From a virus: 38,101 nt of DNA. Numbering within the stretch: the first letter of the stretch is position 1; each line of letters opens with the position of its first letter. Under the pieces are notes generated by a model that saw nothing but the letters and a program-made list of their open reading frames with translations, was not told the DNA's origin and made no database searches. The DNA is taken from the IMG/VR virus record IMGVR_UViG_3300038954_000529, positions 1 through 38,101 of that record; one strand, 5' to 3'. The position numbers and the translations under genes were made by a program. Shown here piece after piece: positions 15,216 to 22,849 of this stretch.

Positions 15216-16676
15216 TCAGCTGAGGTTGTTTTCGTTGCCCAAGCGGACGAACGCGCGAGGCTGCATGGCACGGCCTCCGATGTTCATCGTGGCGACGAAC
15301 AGGATGAGACCCTTTTCGATGTGCCGGTGTTCACTGCGCATGATCACGATCTCTTCTTCCAGCGCGATGAAGTACTGGCCCCAGTTGCCGAGCATCACAT
15401 CGCCTTCGGTGCCGACGTTCAGTCGCTCGGTCGAATAGACAGGAATGCCCAGCAACTGATCAAAGGCGCCGTTCGCCACGCCGTCCGAGTAGATCGGTCG
15501 GCCGTCGCTGTCCTTCGTCTTGACAAGCTTTTCCATGGCATCGTCGGCAATCACCCACATGAGGTTACGCCGGTGGTGCGCCTGGATGGCATGCTTCATC
15601 GTGACCAGATCTTCGTACGTCACGGTGTTGGCCGTGGTCCGCGCCCATTCGCGGACGTTGGTGTCGTTCTTGATGCCCAGGCATTCCTTTTGGGACGCGC
15701 CTCGGCCGGTCATGATTTCTTTTTCGACCGTGTGCCGCATGGCGCCCTGGAACAGCATCGGAATCAGCGCTTCCAGGTCGATGGCACTGCGTCGCAACAG
15801 CGTGCGGTGCACGGCCGTCTGCGCAGTGAGTTCGTAGGCGTTGATCGTGGTCGTGCCGAAGTCCGCATCCGTGTCGTGGTACTCATCACCTTCGGTGGTG
15901 CGCGACACGGAGACGCCGCCGTACTCGTCGGCATCCGTCTGCGTCAGCTTGGGCCACTTCAGCGCCCCGGTGGTCGCCGGCATGCGCGTGCAGCGTTCGT
16001 AGAGCATCGCCGGCTCGAACGCGAGCATCTGCAGCACCGACTGGTAATCTTCCGGAATCAGCTTGGCCGGGCTCGTGTCCGTAGACAGCATGGTTCCGGT
16101 CGTCGCCTTACCGCGCAGGACCGTGCCGATCCAGCTGCGCGGCATGAGCGCGCCCTTATCACGCAGCGCCGGGCTGTCCGCTTCCAGCAAAGCCGCCTTT
16201 TCCCCGGACAGTGTCGAGGCCTCGCCGCGCAGGTACGCCAGAAACGCGTCCGTGTGCGCCTTGCCGCGCAGGTCGTGGTCAGCCGGTTCCGCCGGGCGGC
16301 CGGTGGGCATGCGAGGCGTATCGACTGCGTTGAGGCCGCGGAGTTCGTTGAGCAGCTCGATGCGGCCGATCTGGTCCTTGGCTGCGGCAGCCTTGCCCTT
16401 CAGCCCGTCGAACTTTTTGACCAGGTCGTCGTACATGCTGCGGGCCTGCTTGGCCTTTTCCTTGTCGCCCGCCTTGTCCGCCTCTTCGGCCTTGCCCTGC
16501 AGCCCTTCCATATCCTTCAGGCACTGCTCCATCTCGCCCTGCAGACCGGTGAGGTCCGGCGGGGTGAGCGTGGCGGCGGCGTCGCCGTTGACGTTGAGCA
16601 TCATCATCAGCATGGCGCCGACGAAGCCCACCAGGGCCAGCACGGCCAGCGGGTTTTGGGTGATCATTTCCTTCAT
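15216..16676 (-). CDS. HK97-type major capsid protein with N-terminal hydrophobic segment
   Basis: The ATG at 16676 follows GGAGGG by ten bases; a TTG start at 16697 is possible but weaker. The 486-residue product has an N-terminal hydrophobic run (LAVLALVGFVGAMLMMML), then a coiled-coil delta-like domain (about residues 40-110), then an HK97 fold: SWIGTVLRGKATTGT, LIPEDYQSVLQM, ELTAQTAVHRTLLRRS, MWVIADDAMEKLV and GIPVYSTERLNVGT. The protease before it should remove the delta domain. The hydrophobic start is unusual for a capsid protein; it could be cleaved with the delta region or tie assembly to the membrane. Confidence 0.9.
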   Translation of the reverse strand: MKEMITQNPLAVLALVGFVGAMLMMMLNVNGDAAATLTPPDLTGLQGEMEQCLKDMEGLQGKAEEADKAGDKEKAKQARSMYDDLVKKFDGLKGKAAAAKDQIGRIELLNELRGLNAVDTPRMPTGRPAEPADHDLRGKAHTDAFLAYLRGEASTLSGEKAALLEADSPALRDKGALMPRSWIGTVLRGKATTGTMLSTDTSPAKLIPEDYQSVLQMLAFEPAMLYERCTRMPATTGALKWPKLTQTDADEYGGVSVSRTTEGDEYHDTDADFGTTTINAYELTAQTAVHRTLLRRSAIDLEALIPMLFQGAMRHTVEKEIMTGRGASQKECLGIKNDTNVREWARTTANTVTYEDLVTMKHAIQAHHRRNLMWVIADDAMEKLVKTKDSDGRPIYSDGVANGAFDQLLGIPVYSTERLNVGTEGDVMLGNWGQYFIALEEEIVIMRSEHRHIEKGLILFVATMNIGGRAMQPRAFVRLGNENNLS

Positions 16677-16693
16677 GGGCGTGAGCCCTCCGT

Positions 16694-17461
16694 TCAAGCG
16701 TTGAGTTTCAGCGCGTCCAACTGGGCGCGCCGCAAAGCCAGGTCGCGTTCAATCGCCGGAGCGACGGGCTCGTACGACGGCTGCTGCGGTTCGGGTGGCG
16801 CCGGATCCGCGGACGGAGTGGCGCCGGCCGGTGCCTGGGCCGACTGCGAGGTGTCGCCGGGGGCGGCGGCCGGAGGAGCCGCCGCGTCCTGGGTATCGCC
16901 GGGTTGCGGATTCTCCTGCGCCTTGCTGCTGAGGATCACCGCGTTGATGTTGATGGGGTTGTTGGTGACGATCGTTTCGACCAGTCGCACCTGCGTGTGG
17001 ATCAGCACGCGCTGGCCGTCTTCGTTCTTTACGCGCCACTCCAGCGGTTCGAACCCGACCGACAGAAACTTCGCCTCGCCGGCATTGATGCGCCGGCGCG
17101 CTTCCTGGGCGAATTCGGACGGGGTGTAGTGCGCGCGGATCAGCAGCCCGTAATCGTCTTCGCGGGCTTCGACGATCCAGCCGATCGTCTCCATCACGTC
17201 GCCGCCGCCGGCCATGTGGCGGACCATCAGCGGCACGCGGCCGGCCGGCACCACCTGCGCGATCGTGCGCGTGAACGCGCCGCGCTCGAACGCCTCGCGC
17301 TCCGTGTCCAGCGCATCCCACACCGCCGCATAGCCCACCAGTTCGCCCTGGCCCTCGGCCGCCTTGCCTTCAAGCTGGAGCCGCGGTTCGGTGGCCGACA
17401 GGAACCGGCGCGCATGCGGCGAGCAGATGCGGTCTTCGATCGTAGGCAGTGTCAGCGGCAT
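16694..17461 (-). CDS. Prohead protease (HK97 family)
   Basis: The 255-residue product, started at ATG 17461 with GGAG six bases upstream, contains ELVGYAAVWDALDTEREAFE, RGAFTRTIA and a PLMVRHMAGGGDVMETIGW core with the catalytic His near residue 84, followed by FLSVGFEPLEWRV around residue 135 for the Ser. These match HK97 prohead proteases. The last 80 residues are Pro/Ala-rich and probably disordered. It lies directly before the major capsid gene, the normal pairing. A TTG at 17467 also fits but offers no better ribosome site. Confidence 0.87.
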   Translation of the reverse strand: MPLTLPTIEDRICSPHARRFLSATEPRLQLEGKAAEGQGELVGYAAVWDALDTEREAFERGAFTRTIAQVVPAGRVPLMVRHMAGGGDVMETIGWIVEAREDDYGLLIRAHYTPSEFAQEARRRINAGEAKFLSVGFEPLEWRVKNEDGQRVLIHTQVRLVETIVTNNPININAVILSSKAQENPQPGDTQDAAAPPAAAPGDTSQSAQAPAGATPSADPAPPEPQQPSYEPVAPAIERDLALRRAQLDALKLNA

Positions 17462-17500
17462 ATCCAACTCCGGATGCGCAGCGTTGCGGGCTATCCGGAA

Positions 17501-17519
17501 TTAAATACGGCGGGGCGGG
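17501..17519 (-). promoter_or_regulatory. CCGTATTTAA junction motif, copy 5
   Basis: The minus strand reads CCCGCCCCGCCGTATTTAA. It lies between a heptamer array (17523-17556) and the protease start (17461), about 40 bases upstream of the ATG. Its sister copy at 26010-26029 has the same flanking array, so the two form one composite element. Confidence 0.4.
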
Positions 17520-17522
17520 AGT

Positions 17523-17556
17523 GAATGCGGAATGGGGAATGGGGAATGCGGAATGG
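17523..17556. repeat. GGAATGS heptamer array with GACGCTGGCGCG flank
   Basis: Units GGAATGC and GGAATGG run in register and are followed by GGAAGACGCTGGCGCG. The same flank is found next to arrays near 26080, 28390, 33783 and, inverted, 30113, which shows that a defined element, not just simple repeat slippage, has been copied. Confidence 0.85.
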
Positions 17557-17583
17557 AAGACGCTGGCGCGGGTGGCGAGGCGG

Positions 17584-17844
17584 CTAGGTGTGGATGATCT
17601 GGTAGATGCGGGAGCGGTGGAGGCGGTAGTGGCGGGCGAGTTCGGTGGCGGGCGTGCCGGCGGCGTAGGCGGCGCGGATGGCCGCGTCGCGCGCGGCGGT
17701 GCGGGATGTGTCCAGGGCGCGGGATAGCGTGGCGGGCGATACGCCGTAGTCGGCGGCGAGTGAAGATAGCGTGCGGCCCGCGGCGTGTTGCGCGCGGGCC
17801 TGGGCGATCTGGGCGTCGGTGAGCTTGCGCGGGCGGGGGCTCAT
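17584..17844 (-). CDS. Tandem helix-turn-helix protein
   Basis: This 86-residue protein has two successive HTH motifs: LTDAQIAQARAQHAAGRTLS with SSLAADYGVSPATLSRAL (about residues 8-44), and ATELARHYRLHRSRIYQII (about residues 66-84). The pattern is like the C-terminal DNA-binding part of resolvases and Hin-type invertases, without a catalytic domain. It starts by overlapping the stop of the upstream gene (ATGA). It sits between head genes, upstream of the protease, where no regulator is normally found. It may regulate late genes or bind phage DNA ends; this is open. Confidence 0.75.
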   Translation of the reverse strand: MSPRPRKLTDAQIAQARAQHAAGRTLSSLAADYGVSPATLSRALDTSRTAARDAAIRAAYAAGTPATELARHYRLHRSRIYQIIHT

Positions 17845-18029
17845 TGGGCGAGCGCTTCGCGGTCCTCGGCCCAAACCAGAGCCGCATCCATAGAGCGGAA
17901 CTCTGCACAGTCGCGCCCGTCGCAGCGCACCATCACGCGGTATCCCTGCGGGCCGTCGCTGCCCGGAGGAGCGTAATGCTCCGCGAACTCGTACCCCTGA
18001 GCTTCCATTCTCTTGCGCCGTTTGTTCAT
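17841..18029 (-). CDS. Small hypothetical protein
   Basis: The 62-residue product begins MNKRRKRMEAQGYEFAEHY and ends AALVWAEDREALAQ. It has Cys near residues 36 and 41 but no clear metal motif. The gene has a sensible ribosome site (AGGAAG) and overlaps the next start. It lies among head genes and could be a DNA- or protein-binding accessory. No family was recognised. Confidence 0.6.
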   Translation of the reverse strand: MNKRRKRMEAQGYEFAEHYAPPGSDGPQGYRVMVRCDGRDCAEFRSMDAALVWAEDREALAQ

Positions 18030-18135
18030 CGTCAGGCTTCCTGTTCTGTGCCGGGCTCATCCCCGACACCTGCATCCTACAATGCCTGCGGCGCGGTGTC
18101 TAGTTTTTTTGCAGAATAATTTAGGGGCGGGTGGT

Positions 18136-18570
18136 TCAGCGGATTGCGATGAGGTGGTCGCGCGCCGCGTGTGCCGCCCACCACGCGCGGTGCTCGAAGG
18201 CCGACATCTCGTTGTGTGGCACGTCGGCCAGCAGTTTGCCGATGGCGCTGGCGGCGCGCTGCAGGTCGTCGACGCGGCGGCGCAGTTGTTCGGCCGGATC
18301 CGGCTGGTGCCATGCGCGGTGGCGGGCGTGCAGTTCGACGAGGCGCGGGCAGCGGATCGCGTCGGCGATTTTGGACACGTCGCGTTTGCGCGGCATCTTG
18401 CGCGCGCCTTCAAACGCTGACAGCGTAGTGTAGCTGATGCGGATCTGCTTGGCCGCGTCGGCCAGCGTCAAGCGCGCGGCGTCGCGCCACCGCGCAAGAA
18501 TCCCCGCGGCTTCCTGCAGGGCCGGCGACGGCTGGGGCGTGGATGGCGTTTGCAAGCGTACCGTTTCCAT
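18136..18570 (-). CDS. XRE-family HTH regulator in the head operon
   Basis: The ATG at 18570 has an excellent AAGGAGAG ribosome site. The 144-residue product has an HTH from about residue 21: EAAGILARWRDAARLTLADA, then AAKQIRISYTTLSAFEGARK. The C-terminal part is helical and His/Arg-rich (RAWHQPDPAEQLRRRVDDLQ). Such a protein is normally in the early switch, not between the Mu F-like head gene and the protease. A 106-base AT-richer gap follows it (18030-18135), with room for a promoter or operator. It may be an autoregulated late control gene or a moron. Confidence 0.75.
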   Translation of the reverse strand: METVRLQTPSTPQPSPALQEAAGILARWRDAARLTLADAAKQIRISYTTLSAFEGARKMPRKRDVSKIADAIRCPRLVELHARHRAWHQPDPAEQLRRRVDDLQRAASAIGKLLADVPHNEMSAFEHRAWWAAHAARDHLIAIR

Positions 18571-18643
18571 TTCTCTCCTTCGCCCTTGTCTTCGGTCGGC
18601 CCCGACCGTTCGCCGCTCAGAAACGATTTCTGCGCCTGGCCCT

Positions 18644-19423
18644 CTACAGCACCGCAAGCGTCGTGCACCGGCAGTGCGGATGCAGCGGCGGGTGCTTCAC
18701 ATCAAAGCCGCGCGCGCCGCCCGGAATCGCCAGCCGGCCGCCTTCGTCGCCTTCGACCTCGGTGTTCGCTCTGGCGTACGGTTCGCCGATGCGGGCGCGG
18801 CGGCCGTTCATGGCGCGGCAGAATTCGCAGGTGCCGTCGCTGCGGCCGATGAGCCATTCCGATTGGTTGATGCCGAGCGATGCGTACTGGCGGAGCGTGC
18901 CGTCGTGGTGCGCCCAGTGCGTGCCGGTGCGCGCCAGCAGCATCGCGCGCGGCCCCTGCTGCGCCAGGCCTTCGGCGAGAATCGCCTGGGCCAGTTTTGC
19001 CGGCGTCGTCGTGTCCTGCATGAGCCGCTGGAATATCTGCTCCAGGCGCGTCGCCTGCGTTTCACTGGCCGACAGCGCCGTGGTTTGGATCCATTTGGCC
19101 AGGCCGCTGAAATCAGCGTTGATCAGAAGGTCTTCGATCCCCGATTTGCCCTGCAGGCGTTTGGGCAGCGTTCCGTGGAGCGCTTCGCGGGTCAGTTGCG
19201 CGCCCTGGGCGTTGGCGGCGCGCAGAGGCGGCACGAGCGCCGCTTCGAGCTGCAGCCGCCACTGCTCGCGCAGATCCGCGGGCACGCTGGGCTGCGGGTT
19301 GGCCGCATAGGCGCGGACCTGGCGGCGCAGCAGCTTTTCCAGCTTGCGCTTCAGCGGTCCGGTGGCGCGTTCGGCCGCATCGACGCGGCGCAGGGCGGAT
19401 TGGATTCGGGCGCGTTTGTTCAT
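18644..19423 (-). CDS. Mu F-like head morphogenesis protein
   Basis: The 259-residue protein is mostly helical and has the C-terminal signature of the Mu F/SPP1 gp7 family: WLIGRSDGTCEFCRAMNGR followed by a long loop and HPPLHPHCRCTTLAVL. These Cys and His residues mark the fold, which resembles ADP-ribosyl-transferase-like head proteins. A few copies join the portal in the procapsid. The gene order portal then F-like protein is that of Mu. It starts at ATG 19423, 73 bases after the portal stop, with a double hairpin repeat in between. Confidence 0.85.
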   Translation of the reverse strand: MNKRARIQSALRRVDAAERATGPLKRKLEKLLRRQVRAYAANPQPSVPADLREQWRLQLEAALVPPLRAANAQGAQLTREALHGTLPKRLQGKSGIEDLLINADFSGLAKWIQTTALSASETQATRLEQIFQRLMQDTTTPAKLAQAILAEGLAQQGPRAMLLARTGTHWAHHDGTLRQYASLGINQSEWLIGRSDGTCEFCRAMNGRRARIGEPYARANTEVEGDEGGRLAIPGGARGFDVKHPPLHPHCRCTTLAVL

Positions 19424-19445
19424 GGCATCGGTCTAGCGGTGCATC

Positions 19446-19495
19446 GTCGCGGCCTGCGGCCGCCTGCGCACGGGCACGGAGGCCCATGCCACTGG
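19446..19495. repeat. Double-hairpin repeat, copy 2
   Basis: A first arm GGCCTGCGGCC is followed by an imperfect second arm CACGGGCACGGAGGCCCATG and the CCACTG tail. It sits directly after the portal stop. The second hairpin has decayed at two places relative to the copy at 20938-20984. Confidence 0.75.
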
Positions 19496-20914
19496 TCAAG
19501 AATGGGTGGCGTCGTCCTCGCCCGGTTCGTTGGCGTCGGGCGCGTCCGGTTCGTCCGATTCGTCCGGCGCGCTTGACTGCTGCGCGTCGGCGCCGGTGTG
19601 CGTTTCGGGTGCGTCGGCCGCGCCGGCTTCGGCCAGCGGCACTTCGCTGCTTGCCACCGGCAACAGGAACACGTCGCCCTGCTGGTCGGGCAGCTTGTCC
19701 AGGCCGGCCATCTCCCGGGCTTCATTGCGCATAATGAGCCCGCCGCTGAACAGCTTGCCGGCGCGTTCCACCTTGGCGTCCGCGTCTTCCTGCAGCGCGG
19801 GCACGTTATCGGTGTCGTGCCAGCATTGCAGGCCAGGCTGGGTGAGCAGCTTTTCGTCGCGCAGCAGCGCGCGGGTGAAGACCGCGTCCAGCATCGCCCA
19901 CAGGGGCGCGATCGTATCTTCGTAGAAACTGCGTTTGGCCTGGCCGTAGTTGCTGTAGGTGCTGGCGTCCAGGCCGGCCATGGTGCCGACCAGAATCGGC
20001 GGCACGCCGTAGCATGCGCAGATGCGCGTTTCGCCGTACTTGGTCAGCCCGTCCCAGTGCAGATCCTTCAGCGGCGCGATCATGGAAATGTCTGCGTCTT
20101 CGCCCTCCAGAAACAGGGGCGAGCCCCGGCGGCCGTGGCCGACGCGGTCGTCGATCGTCGCGCGGACTTCGTCCTTCTGCTCCTCACTCCAGCCGACCGG
20201 CTGTTTCATGATCAGGCCGGGGGCTTTGAGGTTCGTGAGCATTTCGATGATGTAGTTCGCGCGCTCTTCGTCCAGCTGGATCGCGCGCAGGGCCGCCTGC
20301 GTGGGGCTGCAGCCGTCCTGCAGGCTGCCGGGGTCGGGGTAGCGAAGCACGATCATGTCGGCCGGATCGACGATGGCGCGCGCCGCACCGTTGCCCTGCC
20401 ACACTTCGTAGTGCTGGATCACGCCGGCGCCGTTGGTCCGCCGCGACACCCACGACGACGGAAGCGGCCAGAGCTGCGCCAACTGCCCGCCGCGCGTGCG
20501 CACCTTCCAGATGTAGGACTCGGACAGTTCCAGATGCAGAATCACATGCGCGATGAATTCGCTGTAGCTCATGTCCGGATTGGGCGCATCGAGCACGCGC
20601 TGCAGCGGGTGGCGGTCGACGTCCTGCCAGCCGTCGTCGGTCTCGGCGCCGATGCGTAGCGGCGCCTGCTGCACGGCGATCAGCTTCTTGCGGATGCAGA
20701 TCAGCACCAGGTCGATGACGCGGTAGAGGTCTTCTTTCTGGCGCGTGGTCCGATCGTCGTCCCAGATGTCCCCGGCGCGCGTGACCGACTTATATCCAGA
20801 CAGCACTTCCCAGCCGTAGCCCTTGCCGCGCAGCGACGGCGCCTGCGGTCGGCCAAGGCGCTGCATCTGCCGCATGCTCCGCCTTCTTGCACTCTTGATC
20901 CACGGGTGTGCCAT
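19496..20914 (-). CDS. Portal protein (HK97 family)
   Basis: The 472-residue product matches HK97-type portals. RVIDLVLICIRKKLIAVQQA (about residue 65), PNPDMSYSEFIAHVILHLEL (112-130), IVLRYPDP, SPTQAALRAI and CACYGVPPILVGTMAGLDAS with YSNYGQAKRSFYEDTIAPL near residue 330 are all family landmarks. The last 60 residues are acidic and repetitive (DESDEPDAPDANEPGEDD), as in many portals that have a disordered tail. The portal forms the DNA entry ring for packaging. It lies between large terminase and the F-like gene, as in Mu. Confidence 0.93.
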   Translation of the reverse strand: MAHPWIKSARRRSMRQMQRLGRPQAPSLRGKGYGWEVLSGYKSVTRAGDIWDDDRTTRQKEDLYRVIDLVLICIRKKLIAVQQAPLRIGAETDDGWQDVDRHPLQRVLDAPNPDMSYSEFIAHVILHLELSESYIWKVRTRGGQLAQLWPLPSSWVSRRTNGAGVIQHYEVWQGNGAARAIVDPADMIVLRYPDPGSLQDGCSPTQAALRAIQLDEERANYIIEMLTNLKAPGLIMKQPVGWSEEQKDEVRATIDDRVGHGRRGSPLFLEGEDADISMIAPLKDLHWDGLTKYGETRICACYGVPPILVGTMAGLDASTYSNYGQAKRSFYEDTIAPLWAMLDAVFTRALLRDEKLLTQPGLQCWHDTDNVPALQEDADAKVERAGKLFSGGLIMRNEAREMAGLDKLPDQQGDVFLLPVASSEVPLAEAGAADAPETHTGADAQQSSAPDESDEPDAPDANEPGEDDATHS

Positions 20915-20937
20915 GCCAGTTCCTTCCGGGCGCTGTC

Positions 20938-20984
20938 GCGGCCTGCGGCCGCACTTTCCACGGGCAGAGACGCCCGTGCCACTG
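20938..20984. repeat. Double-hairpin repeat, copy 1
   Basis: GCGGCCTGCGGCCGC is followed by CACGGGCAGAGACGCCCGTG and CCACTG. Both parts are near-perfect inverted repeats. The element follows the large terminase stop (20991) and comes before the portal start. Confidence 0.85.
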
Positions 20985-20990
20985 CAAGCA

Positions 20991-22445
20991 TTATCGACTC
21001 AGGCCCATCTTGCGCTTGGCCTGCAGTTCGTTGCCCACGGCCACCACCAGGCTGTCGACCTGATCGTCGTGGGCGGCGTTGGGGAACGCGGCGAGTTCTC
21101 GCAGCCAGGCGTCGTTCCATGCGGCGCGTTCGATGCACACGCGGCCTGATTCGAACACCGCTTCCAGGACCGACGCGCGCAGGACCTTGTCGCCCTGGCC
21201 CGCCGGCGAGACCTGGCGGACGACGGCGATGCCGGACAGGATGTTGCGGACGTGGTGGTACGTGTCCTTGTAGCCGGCCACCACCTCGATCATCACGCGC
21301 GTCCCGGTCGGGTCGTTCTGTGCGGCGCGGGTGATGCGGCGGTCGCGTTCGGGCGCGGTCCACTGGCCGCGGATGATGTCGCGCACGTACAGCCGTTCGC
21401 TCTTGCGGTCGTACGCGGCCAGCGTGCCCACCGTGTAGTCCGGGTCATCCTTGGCGCGCTCTTTGGCGGTCGAGGCGAGGTCCCAGCCGCGGAACCAGCG
21501 AAGGCCGTCCGGCGCGCGGTCGATGATCTGAACCTGGTCGGTGCGCAGGAGATTCCCTTCGCGGGGCGCGGGATCCTGCTGATACAGCGCGTTCCATTGA
21601 TAGCTGCCCACCAGCTTGCGCTGGCGGCGGTACCACGCGTCGTCGTAGCGCTCCGGGAACAGCCACCCGTGCTGGTCGCTCCAGGCCGGGAAGTTGATCA
21701 CTTCGAACTGGGGAAACTCGGGATCTTCCATGGCGCGGAGGATCTGGCCGATGAGGTCCCCTTCGTGCCAGCGGGTGGCGACGATGATCACCGCGTGGTT
21801 GGGCGCCAGGCGCGTGACCATGTCGCCCTGGAAGCCTTCCCAGATGCGCTTGCGGATCGTTTCGCTTTCGGCGTCCACGCGGTTGCGAAGGTAGTCGTCG
21901 ACGATCAGCACGTGGGCGCCGCGGCCGGTGATGGCGCCTCCCAGGCCCACGGCCTTGAGGCCGCCGCGGTGTCCGGCAATGCCCCAGTTGCCTACCTGGT
22001 CGCGGTCAGCTTTCAGGTGGAGGTTCCAGTGCGGGCCGATTTCGCGGAAGCAATCGCGGGCGTCGCGGCTGAGGTCTTCGGCGAGCTGCGCGCCGTAGCT
22101 GTTGAGCATGATTTCCCAGTCCGGCTGGCGCGTGAGTATCCAGGGGGCCAGGCGGCGGGAGATGATGTCCGATTTTCCGTGGCGCGGAGGCATGGCGACA
22201 ATTAGGTACCGCGTGCCGCCGGCTTCCATGATCTTGATCGTCTTGTCCAGCTCGTCCAGGAGCGTGCGGGTGTGGCGCCCGTATCGGTAATTCGGCGCGG
22301 GAGGATAGGCGCGGAAGAAATCGGGAAACGACAACGGCGCCGCGCCCGCGGCCTGCTGCTGCAGCGCGCCGGCGGCGGCGTCGAGGCCGGTCAGGAGTGG
22401 GTCGGGGGCTGATGCGGAATGGGGAGTGCGGAATGCGGAATTCAC
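20991..22445 (-). CDS. Terminase large subunit
   Basis: The 484-residue protein has the ATPase motor: Walker A MPPRHGKSDI near residue 67, Walker B HVLIVDDYL near residue 148, and the coupling motif IVATRWHEGDL. The nuclease part shows RGWDLAST (about residue 300) and a late AAHDDQVDSLV. These are the RNase H-like metal residues. It cuts and packages DNA with the small subunit. The likely start is a GTG that overlaps the previous stop (GTGA), which makes the first dozen residues (VNSAFRTPHSAS) a translation of the heptamer repeat. Confidence 0.93.
   Translation of the reverse strand: MNSAFRTPHSASAPDPLLTGLDAAAGALQQQAAGAAPLSFPDFFRAYPPAPNYRYGRHTRTLLDELDKTIKIMEAGGTRYLIVAMPPRHGKSDIISRRLAPWILTRQPDWEIMLNSYGAQLAEDLSRDARDCFREIGPHWNLHLKADRDQVGNWGIAGHRGGLKAVGLGGAITGRGAHVLIVDDYLRNRVDAESETIRKRIWEGFQGDMVTRLAPNHAVIIVATRWHEGDLIGQILRAMEDPEFPQFEVINFPAWSDQHGWLFPERYDDAWYRRQRKLVGSYQWNALYQQDPAPREGNLLRTDQVQIIDRAPDGLRWFRGWDLASTAKERAKDDPDYTVGTLAAYDRKSERLYVRDIIRGQWTAPERDRRITRAAQNDPTGTRVMIEVVAGYKDTYHHVRNILSGIAVVRQVSPAGQGDKVLRASVLEAVFESGRVCIERAAWNDAWLRELAAFPNAAHDDQVDSLVVAVGNELQAKRKMGLSR
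22411..22442. repeat. GGAATGS heptamer array inside the terminase start
   Basis: The plus strand reads GATGCGGAATGGGGAGTGCG and onward in sevens. On the minus strand it codes residues 2-12 of the predicted large terminase after its GTG start. Confidence 0.8.
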
Positions 22446-22849
22446 AGGCGCGACTCCCGCGGTTCCTTGGCGACCGGCGCCGGTTCGGCGACTTCCCGCA
22501 GCTCGACATCCCGCATGCGCACCAACGTCGCGCGCTTGGCGATGCGGCTGATCTCGTGCGATTCCAGTCGCAGCACGCGCTTGCCCTCCGTCGTCTCGGG
22601 CAGATTCGCGAATCGCGGGTGCATGCGTTCGGTGCGGCCCTCTTTTTCGCAGACGTTGAACACGGCTTGCGGGCATCCGGTGCCTTCACGCATCGGGTAC
22701 TCTCCGCAGTGGCAGATGGTCGGCGCCGTGGCGTGGTGATCCAGCAAAGCCTGCCGGTCGTCGGCGGCAGTATAGTCGTTTGGCGAGGTGAGCAGTAGCA
22801 CGTCGGCTGGGGCCTCGTCGGTCGTGGAATGTTCGCGTAGCTCGCCCAT
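22442..22849 (-). CDS. Cys-containing hypothetical protein
   Basis: The 135-residue product starts with a TAATG overlap with the LamG-like gene and overlaps the large terminase start (GTGA). The middle part has four Cys in the order CHCGEYP, GCPQAVFNVC, which could bind one metal ion. The C-terminus is charged (RRIAKRATLVRMRDVEL-like) with a likely helix. It sits immediately before the large terminase, where Mu-like phages may have packaging accessories. No family was recognised. Confidence 0.65.
   Translation of the reverse strand: MGELREHSTTDEAPADVLLLTSPNDYTAADDRQALLDHHATAPTICHCGEYPMREGTGCPQAVFNVCEKEGRTERMHPRFANLPETTEGKRVLRLESHEISRIAKRATLVRMRDVELREVAEPAPVAKEPRESRL

Noticed and set aside
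15321-17129. Plus-strand open frame of about 602 residues
   Set aside because: It is antisense to the capsid and protease genes and has shadow composition (Arg/His/Gly-rich).
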